Origin: Odobenus rosmarus divergens
Taxonomy: Eukaryota; Chordata; Mammalia; Carnivora; Odobenidae
NCBI RefSeq assembly: GCF_000321225.1
Contig: NW_004451657.1
Span: 371,369-435,368, forward strand
Reading direction: 5' to 3'
Length of the DNA stretch: 64,000 nucleotides
Part shown: piece after piece, positions 33,966 through 46,106 of the stretch
Numbering within the stretch: the stretch's first letter is position 1
Layout: every line of letters starts with the position of its first letter
Notes under the pieces: generated by a model
What the model was told of the DNA's origin: nothing
The model's database searches: none
The model's input: only the letters and a program-made list of their open reading frames with translations
Program-made: the position numbers and the translations under genes

Positions 33966-36900
33966 GTCACTCAGCAGGGGTTATGCTCACTAAGACCAGG
34001 GCGCCCACCACAGCCACCTACTTTGAAGAGAGCCCTGAGGACCGAGGCAGATGGTGGTCAGAATGGCTGTTTGCTGGGCAGCTGGGTTTGACTGCAGACA
34101 TATTATTTTAAGGCAACAGAGACAAACCCAAGTGCATTCTGAGCAGAGCACTAAGGGGGCAGAAGGGATCCAAAACCCTATTCCAAAAGGCACCCTGGAA
34201 GGAATGTGGAATGTTTAACCAAGAGAAGACAAGGCTCACAGAAGATGAGGCTCCCTGTCCTCAGTGTCTGGTGGGTTCTCGTGGTTAAGAGGGAACTGAC
34301 TCAGTCTGTGTGGCCCCACAGGCCAAACTGGTCCAGTGGGGGGACATTGGGGAGAGAAATTCAGCTCAGTTTATGGATGAACCCACCAGTCAAAGCTGAA
34401 GGCAGAATGGTAAGGAAATGGTGAGCTCCCTGGCAGTGGACATGTGCGAACAGAAGGTACAGTTTCCCATGTAGAAGATGCTGCAGAGAAACAAGCCAAC
34501 CCTTCAGCGCTGGCTTTCCTCCAGCCCTGAGATTCTAGGAGTGCATGTGCCTGGGAGCAGGTCTGCCCCTTCCCGGCTCTGGCTCCCCCATGCCCTGTGC
34601 CCAGGGAGGAGCACGCAGAAGGTGCCCAGTAAATCCGCACTGGATGAGAACGTTTTTAAAAAGCTACCTTGGATAAAAGATCAGTTTCTGTGACATTTAT
34701 AAAAAAGACATCCTCTTAAGGACTTCAGAAGCTGATCATCATTTGCCAGTCAAAGGCAGCAAGGAGGATGTGAAGAGATGGAACGGAGTGTTCATTTACA
34801 AACGATGTGTGGGGGCCCTTTTGTCATGGTCCAAATCCACTGACCCCTGAAAATAACCCACCCCCTGGGTGGCATCACCCCATTTTACAGGTGAGAAAGA
34901 TGAGGCTCGGGGAGGTCAAGCCGGCTGCCCGAAGATGACAGTGACTCCCGCCTTCTTGTGCATGTCCCCCAGGACACATGTGTCCTGGGACACCAGCTGT
35001 GTGCTTGGACAAACAATGAAAAACTGCCCAATAGCACCACCCCTGCAGGCTCTGAGAGCCTCACAGGCCCCAACCCTGTGATTTTGTGCACTTGGAACAA
35101 CCCCACAGCTGCCTCACTTCAATTTCAATTACTCTGTCCCCCCCCAGAATAAAGAGTGAACACACACACATACTCACACTCACACCAGCTGGAGCTGAAC
35201 CCCCAGTTTATTCAGCAGCTTGGGATCAAAGCCATGGCCTTCAGATGTGGGGATTCACCCAACTTTATCACTGCTGGAGCCCCACCGAGGACCCCAGCAC
35301 CACATGCAGGGGGGTGGTGTGCGTGCATCCCAAGCCTGCGGCTATTTGTCTTGACGCCGTTACCAGAGCCACGACCTGCCCCCAGCAGGTGGAGGCCCCC
35401 GGCTGGCTCCTCCGTCGGCACAAGAGCGTGGGCCTTGGGTCCTGTCCTGACAGCCAAAGCTGACTCAGCTCTCCCCTGCGGGCTCTTGTGTAACCCACAT
35501 TTTTAAATTTGGACACCCCACCAGTCGTCTTGTTGGTAAGTGGAGATGCCGAGGCCTGAGATGGGGGGTGACTGGCCCAATACCACAGACTCCCATCCAG
35601 GACCAGTCAGCTCCCAGCCACCACCAGCCCCTTGGGACCCTGCTCCCTGCCTCACACAGGTTTCATCCGCCTGCATCAGAATCAGAGAATCATCACTCAT
35701 GACTCTGCAGTCAACACCATGTTGCCAGTCAATGGCCAGAAACAGGTCCACGGGGCCCAAATCTACCGAATAATGCTCGGGACGGCACTATAAATTGCGC
35801 ACGTGCATGCATGTGGGTACGGTGTGTGGTTTAACAGATAAACATTCAAAGAAACGAAACACTGCCTAGGATGTGTGTGTCCTGCTCCTGGCTGGAGCTA
35901 GAACCAGTCTGAGCAGGTGAGTTACTCAGGATTTACTCAGAAGTGCTCTGTGTTACTTTCTACCCCTAGGAGAAGCGCTAGTTCCCAGAAGATCTGAGCT
36001 GGGTGTGTGAATGCTCTGTCCACGTGCGCAGTGGGAATGCCCGTGGAAACGAATATGCAGGCAGCTCTGTTCTCTGCTGGGGTGAGTCCAGTTGGACAGA
36101 AAGCAGGAGGCCACGGGGGAGCAACAGGCAAAGGTGACAGTCCCTTTTACTCTCCAGGAAGGCGACAGGCACTTACAGTTTACGCAGAGCCAGTATCTGG
36201 CTCTCACTTCAAGTTCAAAGAGCCTTGTAAAAGGGGTAGGTGTTCCTCCCATCGTACAGATGGGGAAGCTGAGGCTCAGAGAAGGCAGGGAAAGGCACTC
36301 CCAGTCAACTGCTGGTGTGTTCACAAGGCCCTGTACTGGGTGTTATCTAGAACGAGGCCCTGCAGCGTGGAGGGAGGACCAGCAAGCGGAGACCCCAGCG
36401 GGAACAGCCGCTCCTTCATGGCTCATGGCTGTGCAAACTCAGCCCAGTCACCTAACCCCTCTGAGCCTTGGGGCCTCATCTGAAAATACTTCCTGCCCAG
36501 GGCTATCTCAGCACATGCTCAGCATGTACTACCAGCTTCCGGCACCAGCCTGCTGCCCGTGACCCTGGGAGCAAGGGGCCAATCTCCCAGGGGGCCGAAG
36601 GACCATCTCACTCATGCTCACAGCGATGGGACGGGTGGTGACGGCAATGGGTGCAGGTATCTGGGGAGACGGGGTCATGAAATGCCAGGACAATGGACAA
36701 AGAGCCCTGTCCTGGCACAGAGCGGATCGTGACAGCCACACTCCCTTGTCCATGTGTTCAAGGACCGGCAGTATGTCCCTCGCTCAGAGCCGAACACCCG
36801 GGACGGGATGCCTCCCCGAGGACCCACACCCGCCAGTGCCAGTGGGTCCGCCAGGACAGCCCGCAAGGGGCTCAGAGCCCCTCGGAATCGACCAACGACA

Positions 36901-37505
36901 CAACACGTCTCAAGATTAGACTTTCAGCTGTTTAAATCCATTTGCATTTGGCAGACGCTCAGCATCTTATTTTAAAGGCAAATTTGTGCCTGCTTTACTG
37001 TTTCTGTGAAAAAAGAAAAAACAAACAAACAAACAAACCTTGATAAGCTTGCCCAGCCAAGGCTCAAGCCTGTGTGGACCAGGGTGACCATTACACTTTG
37101 GAAAGAACCTCTGTGCCCTGAATCCTGTGTGGAGGCCGGGCAGATACCAAGAGGCTTGAAGAGCTTCAGACACACAGGAGGGCACCTGAAGATCATCCAG
37201 TCCAGCCCTCTCTGCTGTCCTCTCTCCACAGCCACCCAGGTAGAACTTCAGCTGACTCTCATACCTCCCACGACGGGGAACTCACAATCTCCTTGCACAA
37301 CCCATTCCGACTTAAGGTGGTAATGGTGGTGAGAACATCCTTCCCCCAAGGGTTCCCTTACCGGTTTCCCCTTTCCATCCCGTCTGCCTTCTGGGCCCAC
37401 ACAGAGCACCCAGCTCCAGTATCCACATGACAAGTGACAGGGACCTCAGGTTCAATTTTTTGTTCTAATCCCTGCTTGTCACATTGGGTCTTTCTATTTG
37501 GATTT
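33966..37505. other. Intron without recognised genes
   Basis: Unique sequence with weak MIR-like pieces around 34870-34920 and 36240-36310, an ACACACTCACA-rich spot near 35160 and the AAAC repeat at 37016. No exon recognised. Confidence 0.55.
37016..37038. repeat. AAAC simple repeat
   Basis: Five CAAA units following an A-rich run. Confidence 0.85.
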
Positions 37506-37517
37506 CTCACCAGAAGT

Positions 37518-37712
37518 TTTTTTTTTTTTCAATTTTATTTATTTATTTGAGAGTGTGTGTGCACAAGCATAAGCGGGGGAGGGGAAAAGGGAGAGGCAGG
37601 AGCAGATTCCCCACTGAGCAGGGAGCCCGATGCGGGGCTCCATCCCAGAACCCCAAGATTATGACCTGAGCTGAAGGCAGACACTTCACCGACTGAGCCA
37701 CCCAGTTGCCCC
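37518..37712 (-). mobile_element. CAN-SINE, tRNA-derived
   Basis: T-rich tail on the left and GAGCCACCCAGTTGCC head on the right. The duplication CTCACCAGAAGT lies at 37506-37517 and 37713-37724. Confidence 0.93.
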
Positions 37713-37904
37713 CTCACCAGAAGTCTAAATACAACATGTCTAGGACTGAGCCCACCATCTTTTGAAACAAACCCACTCCTCTGCCATGTCCACCCAACAG
37801 CCCAGCCTCAAAGCCAGAACAAGCTCAATGCCCCTCCACCTCCCTCACGACAACATGCTGACCAGGATACTATACTCATTAGGCTGCCCAAGCTCCCAGG
37901 TCTG

Positions 37905-38060
37905 GGCCAGGTGCTCTCTACGCATGCGCACAACCCCAGAGCGGGCAGTTTCTCCCACTTCACAGATGGGAAAACTGAGGTTCAGGGAGGTCATACAACT
38001 TGGCAAAGTCACACTGCTACCAGGAAGGAGAGCACGGATTCAAAGCCAGGTCTGAATGGA
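37905..38060 (-). repeat. MIR SINE fragment
   Basis: CCCACTTCACAGATGGGAAA, CTGAGGTTCAGGGAGGTC and GGATTCAAAGCCAGGTCTGA are reverse-complement MIR. Confidence 0.72.
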
Positions 38061-38977
38061 ACCCAGTGGAAATGTCACGACCAATCGAGCAGCACAGCCC
38101 GTCCCTTCTGTCATCTTGAAGCCCCCTATCATGCTCTTCTGGGACACCCCCAGCCTCGGCTCAGCCGAGCGCTCACCACCACTGCCTCCAGCCTTGCCCA
38201 CCCCCTTCCCCCTGCAGCCTGTCTTGTCCCACACAGAGGACCAGCTGCTAGCTCCAGGAGGAAGTGGTAGCCCTGGCTGAGCCCCGCTGGCACCCCAGCC
38301 AGGCTTCTCTCTTGCCATCCCCCCTTCCCCCCCTACCCTGCCCTAGTTACACTGACCCACTGACAGTCTGGGCTGCCAACATGCCCTCCAGCCACATAGA
38401 CGTCAAGTGGCAGAGCTAGGCTCTGACTCCAGATCCTTCTGTTTCTCAAGATTTGGGCTCCTACCCCGGGGCCATGCCGTCACCACCCCACAGGATGGCT
38501 GGCACCACTTGCCAGAGTTGGGGAGACACTTCTTGCAGACTCCTGCTGTGTTTCTGCAGGGGAGGCACTCATCCTGAGAGGGAGGGTGACTTGCTTTGGC
38601 GTCCCTGGAAGGAGGGCTGACGGAAGAGCCCAGCCGCCCGCCTTCCTCCTGGGAGCCAGGTGCCCACAGAGAGCCCACCCATCGGGCTCTGCCCCTGCAC
38701 GCCTGCCAGAGTCTAGAGATGGGTGGGTATGCCAGACCAATTCCGGGGTTCACTATTAGGAAGCCCATTTGCCAAGACCCCTAAGCCATGTCCTCCAGTC
38801 GCCACAGCACAGCGCTAAAAGCCATATTCTGCTTCTCTGGGCTGCCTCCTTGACCCCTGTCTGGATCAGCCCCTGGGCCCCCTGTAAGGACGTCATCGAG
38901 GACAAGGAGGGGAGGGAGTGAATGGAGAGGGACAGGGATGGGGTAGGGGGGTGCTGCTTTTAAGAAAACGAGAAGAG

Positions 38978-39181
38978 GGGCGCCTGGGTGGCTCAGTCAT
39001 TAAGCGTCTGCCTTCGGCTCAGGTCATGATCCCAGGGTCCTGGGATCGAGCCCCGCATCGGGCTCCCTGCTCCACGGGAAGCCTGCTTCTCCCTCTCCCA
39101 CTCCCCCTGCCTGTGTTCCTGCTCTCGCTATGTCTCTCTCTGTCAAATAAATAAATAAAATCTTTAAAAAAAAAAAAAGAA
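38978..39181 (+). mobile_element. CAN-SINE, tRNA-derived, young subtype
   Basis: Close to consensus: GGGCGCCTGGGTGGCTCAG, CTGCCTTCGGCTCAGGTCAT, GGATCGAGCCCCGCATCGGG, tail AATAAATAAAATCTTT plus A-run. The 16-bp duplication AAGAAAAC(G/A)AGAAGAG is at 38962-38977 and 39182-39197. Confidence 0.95.
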
Positions 39182-39672
39182 AAGAAAACAAGAAGAGCTC
39201 AGGGATGCCTAGGCCCCATGGACAAGGTGTGCACACACATCCTCTGGGGCACGCTAATTAAGGGCATGGCCCTTCCTCTAATTCTAATGCCTGTTGATGC
39301 TGGCTTCAGGCCTTGGACTCTTCTAGGAAGCACCACCCTTTCTGGGGCTCCTGGCGCCCCTCCCTGTCTGTGGCCCTCCTGGATAACACCCACCCCCTCC
39401 CTGCAATATGCCAGGAATGAGCTCCAGCTCCTCGAATCCCAAGGGCAGCTCAACAGGATGCGTTTCCAGGCCCCAGCCTGCCTGGCTCCCTCTGGACACA
39501 GCTCCAGCTTCTGGGTAAACACATTCTCCAGCAGAGGCTCTCAAGTAGGGGGCCCCCAGGGACCCCAGCCCATGGCCTCAGTCCTGTGGCAATAATTCAA
39601 AGATGCCTGTTAGGTGAGGGCAATCAAACAGGCCTTCTTGGGATAGATTCTGATTAAAGCTGGGAAAATCTA

Positions 39673-39881
39673 TTTTTGTTTTTTTGTTTTTTTTTTTAAA
39701 GATTTATTTATTTGAGAGAGCGAGAATGAGAGAGAGAGAGTACATGAGAGGGGAGAGGGTCAGAGGGAGAAGCAGACTCCTCGCCAAGCAGGGAGCCCGA
39801 TGCGGGACTCGATCCCGGGACTCCGGGATCACGACCTGAGTCCAAGGCAGTTGCTTAACCAACTGAGCCACCCAGGCGCCC
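39673..39881 (-). mobile_element. CAN-SINE, tRNA-derived
   Basis: Reverse copy with a T-rich left end and GAGCCACCCAGGCGCC on the right. The 18-bp duplication TAAAGCTGGGAAAATCTA is perfect at 39655-39672 and 39882-39899. Confidence 0.95.
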
Positions 39882-40184
39882 TAAAGCTGGGAAAATCTAA
39901 TCAAGGGTGGCATCCTGGCTATGTGTGCCCAGGGAGGGGAGGGGAGGAAGAAGGTGGGCACATGGAACAGCGAGCAGGGCGGGGCTCAGTGGAGTCACCA
40001 GGCCTCAAATGGTGGCGTTCCTGACGGGTTTTGTCATTCAATCCAATGATCTAAGATGATGGAGGCTTCTCTTAGCTCTGGCCCACGTGGCCCAACCGTC
40101 TGTGGCCAAGACACGGCCTTGAGCAGGCAGGGACTCTGGATGGGGGAGGAGGGGCAAGAGGAGAAGCAGGCTGTGGTCCCCACT

Positions 40185-40275
40185 CTGCCCGGCACCTTGC
40201 CCTGTGGCCTCAGGTATGTCACCGCCCTTGCTGAGCCTCTGTTTCTTCATCTGTAAAATGGGGATGACCAGGGCA
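40185..40275 (+). repeat. MIR SINE fragment
   Basis: TGCTGAGCCTCTGTTTCTTC and ATCTGTAAAATGGGGATGAC are MIR core. Confidence 0.68.
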
Positions 40276-41194
40276 ACCCTTGCACAGTGCCAAGATGGGA
40301 AGGACCCAAGAGGACAGGGGACACAAACCCACTCGGGAAGGAGAGAGGGCTTGGCAAAAAGGTGAGGCTCTATCCTTCGGAGCCCACGGGGCAACAGAAC
40401 TGTTAGTAACAGTGAGCACCCCCGTACACCAGGCTGCTCCTCACCCTGTCCTCAGGACACTCCTGACAGGGAGGCTTGCTGGGCCCTCCAAGAGAGAAGC
40501 CTGAAGCCCAGCACAGTTAAGACATTCACTCAGGGTCACACAGCTCCTAGGCAGCAAAGATAGAATCCAAATCAGGGTCTGACGTCAAACTCCGTGCTCC
40601 CAGGACCAGCTTGCACTGCTTTTAGACATCATTTCCCTCTTTTCTAGATGCTGCATCTGTGGGACTGAAGCCGGGCCCCAGCCCTTCTGCTGTACCAGCA
40701 CTGGGTGTGGTTCAAACCGCAGACAACAGCCCAGACCCCCATCAGGCGTCCCTCACCCTCGCGGACTCTCCTCCGTCATCAAACATGTGTGTATGGAGGT
40801 GACTCAGCCAGATGACCTGCCCTCCCTAAGGGACAATGACAGCATGGAAGGCACTGCTGTGGAAACGGGAGCTGAGGACACCTGACCTAGAGAGAGCTTC
40901 TGGAAAGTTTCCTTCCTTCTTCAGACACTCTCCCCTGGGCCCTGCGCCTGGCACCAGGGAATGAAGTGCGAACAAGACAGAAGGGCCCTGGGCACGGACA
41001 CAGGCCGGTATGCCTCCGCCTAGTGCTGTCCTTATCCACACTGACAGGTGGGAAAATGTGGACCTGAGGGGTTCCAGGCTGGCTCCTCCATCAGCACGTG
41101 GCTGACAGCAGAACCCAGGACCCTTTGGCCCAGGAGGGCTGTGCATGGGACTGGGGCTCCCCGCAAGCAGAATTCATGCCTCAGATCCAGGGCC

Positions 41195-41590
41195 TGGCGA
41201 ACTGCAGTCAGTGGGCCAAATCCAATCCAAGGTTAACAATGTTTTTTTGCATTTGTCAGGGCGCCTGGGTGGCTCAGTTGGTTAAGAGTCCACTCTTGAT
41301 TTCGGCTCAGGTCATGATCTCAGGGTCATGAAATCTCAGGATCGTAAGATCAAGCCCCGTGTCGGGCTCCGTGCTGGGCATGGAGGCTGCTTAAGATTCT
41401 CTCTCTCTCTCTCTGCCCTCCTCCCCACAAAAAGAACGTTCTTTGCATTTGTAAAGGGTTGTAAAACAAACAAACAAACAAGGATAACAAAGCAAACTAT
41501 GCAACAGACACTGTATTTTAGTCCTACAAGATCGAAAATATATTCTCTATCTGGTCATTTACAGCAAATGTGTGTTACCCCTATAGTGTC
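41195..41590 (-). repeat. hAT-like mammalian repeat, split by a SINE
   Basis: The left part has GCGAACTGCAGTCAGTGGGCC and AAATCCAATCC; the right part has TTCTCTATCTGGTCATTTAC. Together they resemble the 'GGCCAAATCC...CTGGCCCTTTACAGA' repeat in reverse complement. The CAN-SINE at 41257-41441 lies between them. AAAC units sit at 41465-41481. Confidence 0.55.
41257..41441 (+). mobile_element. CAN-SINE, tRNA-derived
   Basis: Head GGGCGCCTGGGTGGCTCAG with the older CTCTTGATTTCGGCTCAGG body and a CT-run, ending in a short A-rich tail. The 11-bp duplication TTTGCATTTGT is at 41246-41256 and 41442-41452. It splits an older DNA-transposon-like repeat. Confidence 0.92.
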
Positions 41591-41659
41591 TAACACCTCA
41601 CTTTGCAGAGAAAGAAAAGTGGGGTCAGCAAGTTAGGGGCCAGGCCGGGCCTGTGTCTT

Positions 41660-42071
41660 TCCCACTACGAATACAGAGGCTGGAAACTACGGAAATGTAT
41701 TGTTTCATGGTTCTGGAGGCCAGAAGGCCAATGTAAGGGTGTCAGCAGGGCTGGTTCCCTATGGAGGCTCCAGAGCAAAGCCTGTCCTTGCCCTTCTCGC
41801 TTTTGGTGGTGGCCCGCAGCCCTTGGCCTTCCTTGGCTTGTAGGTGTGTCACTCCAGTCTCCGCCTCTGTGTTCACATGGCACTCTCCCTTGCGTCTCTG
41901 TGTGTCCCTCCTCTTCTAAGGACACCAGTCATTGGATTCAGGGCCCATCCTACACCAGTATGACCTCGTCTTAAATCATTACATCTGCAAAGACTCTACT
42001 TCCCAGTAAGGTCATATTCTGAGGTTTTGGGTGGATTCAAATTTGGGGGGACACTATTCAACCCACTACAG
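41660..42071 (-). mobile_element. MLT1-like MaLR LTR
   Basis: Reverse-complement LTR: CATGGTTCTGGAGGCCAGAAG, CCTTCCTTGGCTTGTAGGTG, AAGGACACCAGTCATTGG, CAGTATGACCTCGTCTTAAA, GGGGGGACACTATTCAACCC, ending CACTACAG. Confidence 0.82.
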
Positions 42072-42926
42072 TCTGGAGCCCCCAATTTCTTCTACCCATT
42101 CATGCTGCCTCCCCCGGGGAACTGTGTTATCAAGGGTGTGGACAATTCTGTCTCACACTCACATGGACACATGTTCTGCTCCCCATGACAGGTGGGCAAG
42201 ACTTCCCAAGGACAGTCTGTGTGACAACACGCAGGCTGGCACGAGGCCACAACAAGTGGCTTGTTTTCTGCCAAGCCCCACTGCCAATGTCTCCTTCCAT
42301 GAGCACAAACTGCCAGTGAAAAAGGTGAGAATAAGATCATTTGCTGTGCGTGGATCAAGAGCGTCCCCTCCCTCCCATCAACCAAGCAGGAAGCAAAGCT
42401 TTTCAGAGGGCCCAGCCAGGGATTCGGAGCTGCCCATGCAGCTTCTGGTCCCGGGGACCAGACTTGTTCTGCAACGGGTCAGCTTCTGCCCGTGAGCTGC
42501 AAGGGCAGGCCCCTCACCGCTTCCCTATGCCCACCTCTGGCTCCCACTTGCTTAGGTCTGGAAAGGGAACTGCGGGGGACCGAGTACCTATGATCTGCTG
42601 ATGGAAGTGATGAATTCCAGGGCTCAGTAGATGGTATGAACAGAGTAAAAACAAACCTACTGCCCAAGAAAGCACGTTGGTAAAATGAGGCACCATGGCC
42701 ATATAAGGCAATATAAGCCACTGACAATGACTGGACTGATGCGCATCTGATCTGTAGAGATGGTCCCGACATTCCTGGCACCAGGACTGGGCCACACTGC
42801 GTGCTCACTAAATACGTGGCTGAAGGTGACTAACCAGATATTTTAGACGAATGTACCATCACCTGTTTACCAAGCCTGGGCTTTCTCCAACTGGGCCAAC
42901 AGCCTTGGGAGGGAAGCTGCACTGCT

Positions 42927-42950
42927 GGGGGTGGGGGCGAGGGGGGGTGG
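42927..42950 (+). other. G-rich tract, possible G-quadruplex
   Basis: GGGGGTGGGGGCGAGGGGGG has three long G runs with very short loops; the runs are long enough to split into four tracts. Confidence 0.5.
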
Positions 42951-43924
42951 CCTGGTGGGCTTGAGGAGGGCTCCGTGGAGGAGGGGTGCAGGGCTGGGCT
43001 CTGAAGAGCACGGAGGGTATTCCGGGCAGAGGGATCGCTGGGGCCAGAGGCACCGAGGCACAACCCCATGTCACTACCCTTCACCCCAAGCATACTGGAG
43101 GACACACAGTGGGAGTGGTGGGCGTCTGATATCTTTTTGGCTGCTCTGTGCGTGGCCCCTTCCTATTTGCATGCCCTTGGCAGAAATGCAGCGGCCAGAC
43201 TCCCCTCTGTGCCCCCAACCACACTGAGACAGGAGACCTGGGCTCGGCCAATCACGAGCTTCCTGGCTGTCACATGACCCGTGCGGGCCAATCGGATGCT
43301 CGTAAAGAGAAAGGTCCCGGAATTTGGCCATGGCCACGTGGCCCAAGGTCCCGCGGCTGGTCTGTCCTGCCCAAGGACATCGTAGGCTTCATGCTTCCCA
43401 GCTTCCCAGGCTGCCCTTGACAAATCTGGCTTTGCAGCTCCTGCCCGGTCTCCAGGCCCTAGCTGGGACCAATGCCCCATCCCATCTCTGACAATCAGAG
43501 CACCCCACCCGGCACCGAGGTGTTACACTGAGTGTTTATGGCTCATCGTGATGGACAGCTCCAGAGCGGAATGTCACCTGCTTTGTGCCACGTGCCCGCC
43601 GGCTGCCGCAGAGTTGGCTGGCACGGTGCAGACCAACCAGGTGGCTTCCATCGCCAGAGACCTGAGGGAAGAGAGGAGGACGCCTGGCGCAGGGTGGCCA
43701 AGGGAGCACCGAGCCTGCACCGCGCTGGGCTCCGCACCTGCTCAGATCCGGCCGTTTGTGGGGTATGGTCAGCATCAAATGAAATGCAGGCAAAAAACAG
43801 CTTGGTAGCCAGACCAGGTACATACATACATTCTACAAAAGAATTTGGGCAGCATCCTCTGAGCTTAGCAGCCTTGTGGATGAAACCGAGCCTACACAAG
43901 CTCTGGAGAAAGACACAGTCACAT

Positions 43925-43992
43925 TTGGAGATGCTGGGGGTTAGGACAAAACATATGAATCCAGGGGGACACACAATTCAGCCCATAACAGT
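43925..43992 (-). mobile_element. Short MLT1-like LTR remnant
   Basis: GGGGGTTAGGACAAAACATATG followed by GGGGGACACACAATTCAGCC and CATAACAG resembles the 5' end of a MaLR LTR in reverse complement; the rest is missing or unrecognisable. Confidence 0.6.
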
Positions 43993-45375
43993 AACACATG
44001 TAAAGGCTCTAGCACACAGCAGAACCTCAATAAATGTCACACCTGCTTCGCCAAAGTTTCAAGAGAATAATAACTAGCACTGCCTGAGTGCCCACCGAGT
44101 GCCAGTAACACGCCGTGCATCTTACACACATCATCTCTCAGCCAGGGAACAACCCGGCAACATGGGTTCACATCCTGTCCCAGGGCCTGCCAGACACTCA
44201 CTTCCTCCCGTGGCCGTGCCCTGCATGGGAGGGGCTGCAATGTATTCACTCGGCACTGGCTCATTCCTTCAACCCATATTCAGAGCCCTACTGTGTGCCA
44301 AACCCTGGGCTATCCACGCGGATAGGCAGTTTAGTAAGCAAGAAACACACGTCCTTAAGAAACTTCATTCCAGCTGGGAAGACGGACACCAAACAGGGCA
44401 AGCAGTGTTGGGGAGATGTACCTAGGGGATCCCAGGAAAGGCCTCCTCAAAGCAGGCCCTGTACGTGGGCCTGGACCGCTGGTGGGGTGTGACACTGGGA
44501 GAGGAAGAACACTCTAGGCAGGGTGTGCAAAGGCTCAGGACAGGACTGTGCCCTGTGTGTCAAGCTCTGAGGGAGAGGCAGGTGGAGCATGACCCTATCT
44601 CCCACAAGACCCGGGACAATGACCACACCTCCGAGAGTCTACTTCTTCCTTCACAAATGGCCAACGCTAAGACCTCAGAGCCTGACTCTGGGGTCCAAAA
44701 CCCGACTCCAGCACTGCCTAGCTGCCTAGCTGGCCTCTCTGTGCCCATTTCTTCCTCTGGGACTTGGGGATGCAAGTCTCCAACTCTAGGATTATCCCAG
44801 GGAAGACTTAAGTTAACATAGGCAAAGGATTTAGCACGAGCCTGGGACCCAGAAGGCTCTAAAGATGGCATTCGCCATTCCTGTGCTCATTCATCGGGAG
44901 TTATCTGGGGATGAGAGGAAGAATGTGGCAGGGCCATGTGCCCGAAGGCAAAGGCTGCATGGGGTGGGTCAAGGGCCTTCCTTCTCTGCTGGGTCCCTAG
45001 AGCAGCCTGCTCCACTCCCCTGCGGCCTGACCTCCCCAACCCTAGTGAGCTCTTCCCTGTTGGCCCCTCCACGGAGACCCTGCTGGCCCAGGGCACAAGC
45101 TAAGCCACACCCTCCCCACAATCATTAAGATCGGGCTCAGGAGCCCTAGGCATTCACCTCTGCCACCTGCCCTAGCGTGTGAACCTGTGGCTTTTGGTTT
45201 CGGAGCAAATGCAAAACCCTCTGCCTTTGTGCCAGCCCCGGGCAGCCCCAGCAGCTACAATTTCCTGTTCAGCACACACAAGAACCCTGGGAAAAGCTTG
45301 TCCCTGTCCGTCCCCCACAGAGCAGCACAGCCTGGCGTTTCTGAAGCCACCCCACCATCAGATCCTGGGGGCCGT

Positions 45376-45665
45376 GGACCGAACGTTGGTATCCCCCCAG
45401 AATTCATATGTTGAGGCCCTAACCCCCAGGGGGATGATATTTGGAGGTGGGGCCCCTGGGAGGCAAGCGGGTCACAAGGGTGGAGCCCGCAGAGGGATTA
45501 GCGCTCTTCTAAGAAGAAATGAGAGAGCTTGCTTCTCTTTGCATCACGCGAGAAGGTAGCCGTGTGCAGCCTGGGAAGAGAGCTCTCACCGAGAACCAAA
45601 CTGGCTGGCACCGTGACTATGGATTTCCAGCCTCCAGCATTGTGAGAAATCACTGTTCACTGCCA
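45376..45665 (+). mobile_element. MST/MLT1-like MaLR LTR
   Basis: GTATCCCCCCAGAATTCATATG, TTGAGGCCCTAACCCCCAG, GGAGGTGGGGCCCCTGGGAGG and ATTTCCAGCCTCCAGCATTGTG follow the MST/MLT1 order. Confidence 0.75.
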
Positions 45666-46066
45666 GGCTATGGCACTTGACCGAGACGGCGGGGAGTGGC
45701 ATCTGTGGGGGCCAATCCACGTGCAGGGAGAACAGGGCCCCAGAATCAATACTTGAGTGTGGGGGGGGCGGCCTCTGCAGCCAGAGTGGGGGGGCAGGCA
45801 GGCCATCTCCCAGAGCCAGGCTCTGATCCATGCAGCCAATCCAGGGAGCCAGGAGGCACCCAGCCGTTGCCATGGTGCCCGTGGGGCCATGGCCAATCAC
45901 TTCCTTCCGTGGTGCACTCCATCCCGGGGACCCACTGGGTCTCTCCGCCGGGCCTGGGAGTGTCAGGAAGCAGCTCCTGGGATCAGCCAGCAGCCAGTGG
46001 CCTGCAGCCCGCAGCCCTCACACGCCACGCCCATCACGGAGGGGAGAGGCGGCCTTGCAGTCCCGC

Positions 46067-46106
46067 TCTCCCTCTATACCTGGCCTGCCTATGAGACAGT
46101 AACCTC
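46067..46106 (+). repeat. 40-bp inverted repeat, left arm
   Basis: Begins TCTCCCTCTATACCTGGCCT and ends GACAGTAACCTC. The reverse complement of 47363-47402 matches it at 39 of 40 positions (C/T in GAGA(C/T)AGT). The similarity stops abruptly on both sides. Neither arm resembles a repeat family I know. Confidence 0.85.

Larger units (their letters stand above)
42072..45375. other. Intron without recognised genes
   Basis: Holds the G-rich tract at 42927, two GGCCAATC motifs near 43248-43295 that look like an old repeat, and the LTR remnant at 43925. Dense overlapping frames on both strands reflect GC content. Confidence 0.55.

Noticed and set aside
38918..39154. Short frames sharing PSAQVMIPGSWDRAPHRAPCS-like peptides (also at 15055, 21034, 57002, 63720)
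   Set aside because: These are translations of CAN-SINEs, not a protein family.
43240..43300. Paired GGCCAATC boxes as a promoter
   Set aside because: The setting resembles a common old repeat with CCAATCA motifs, and no transcription-start features or open frame follow.
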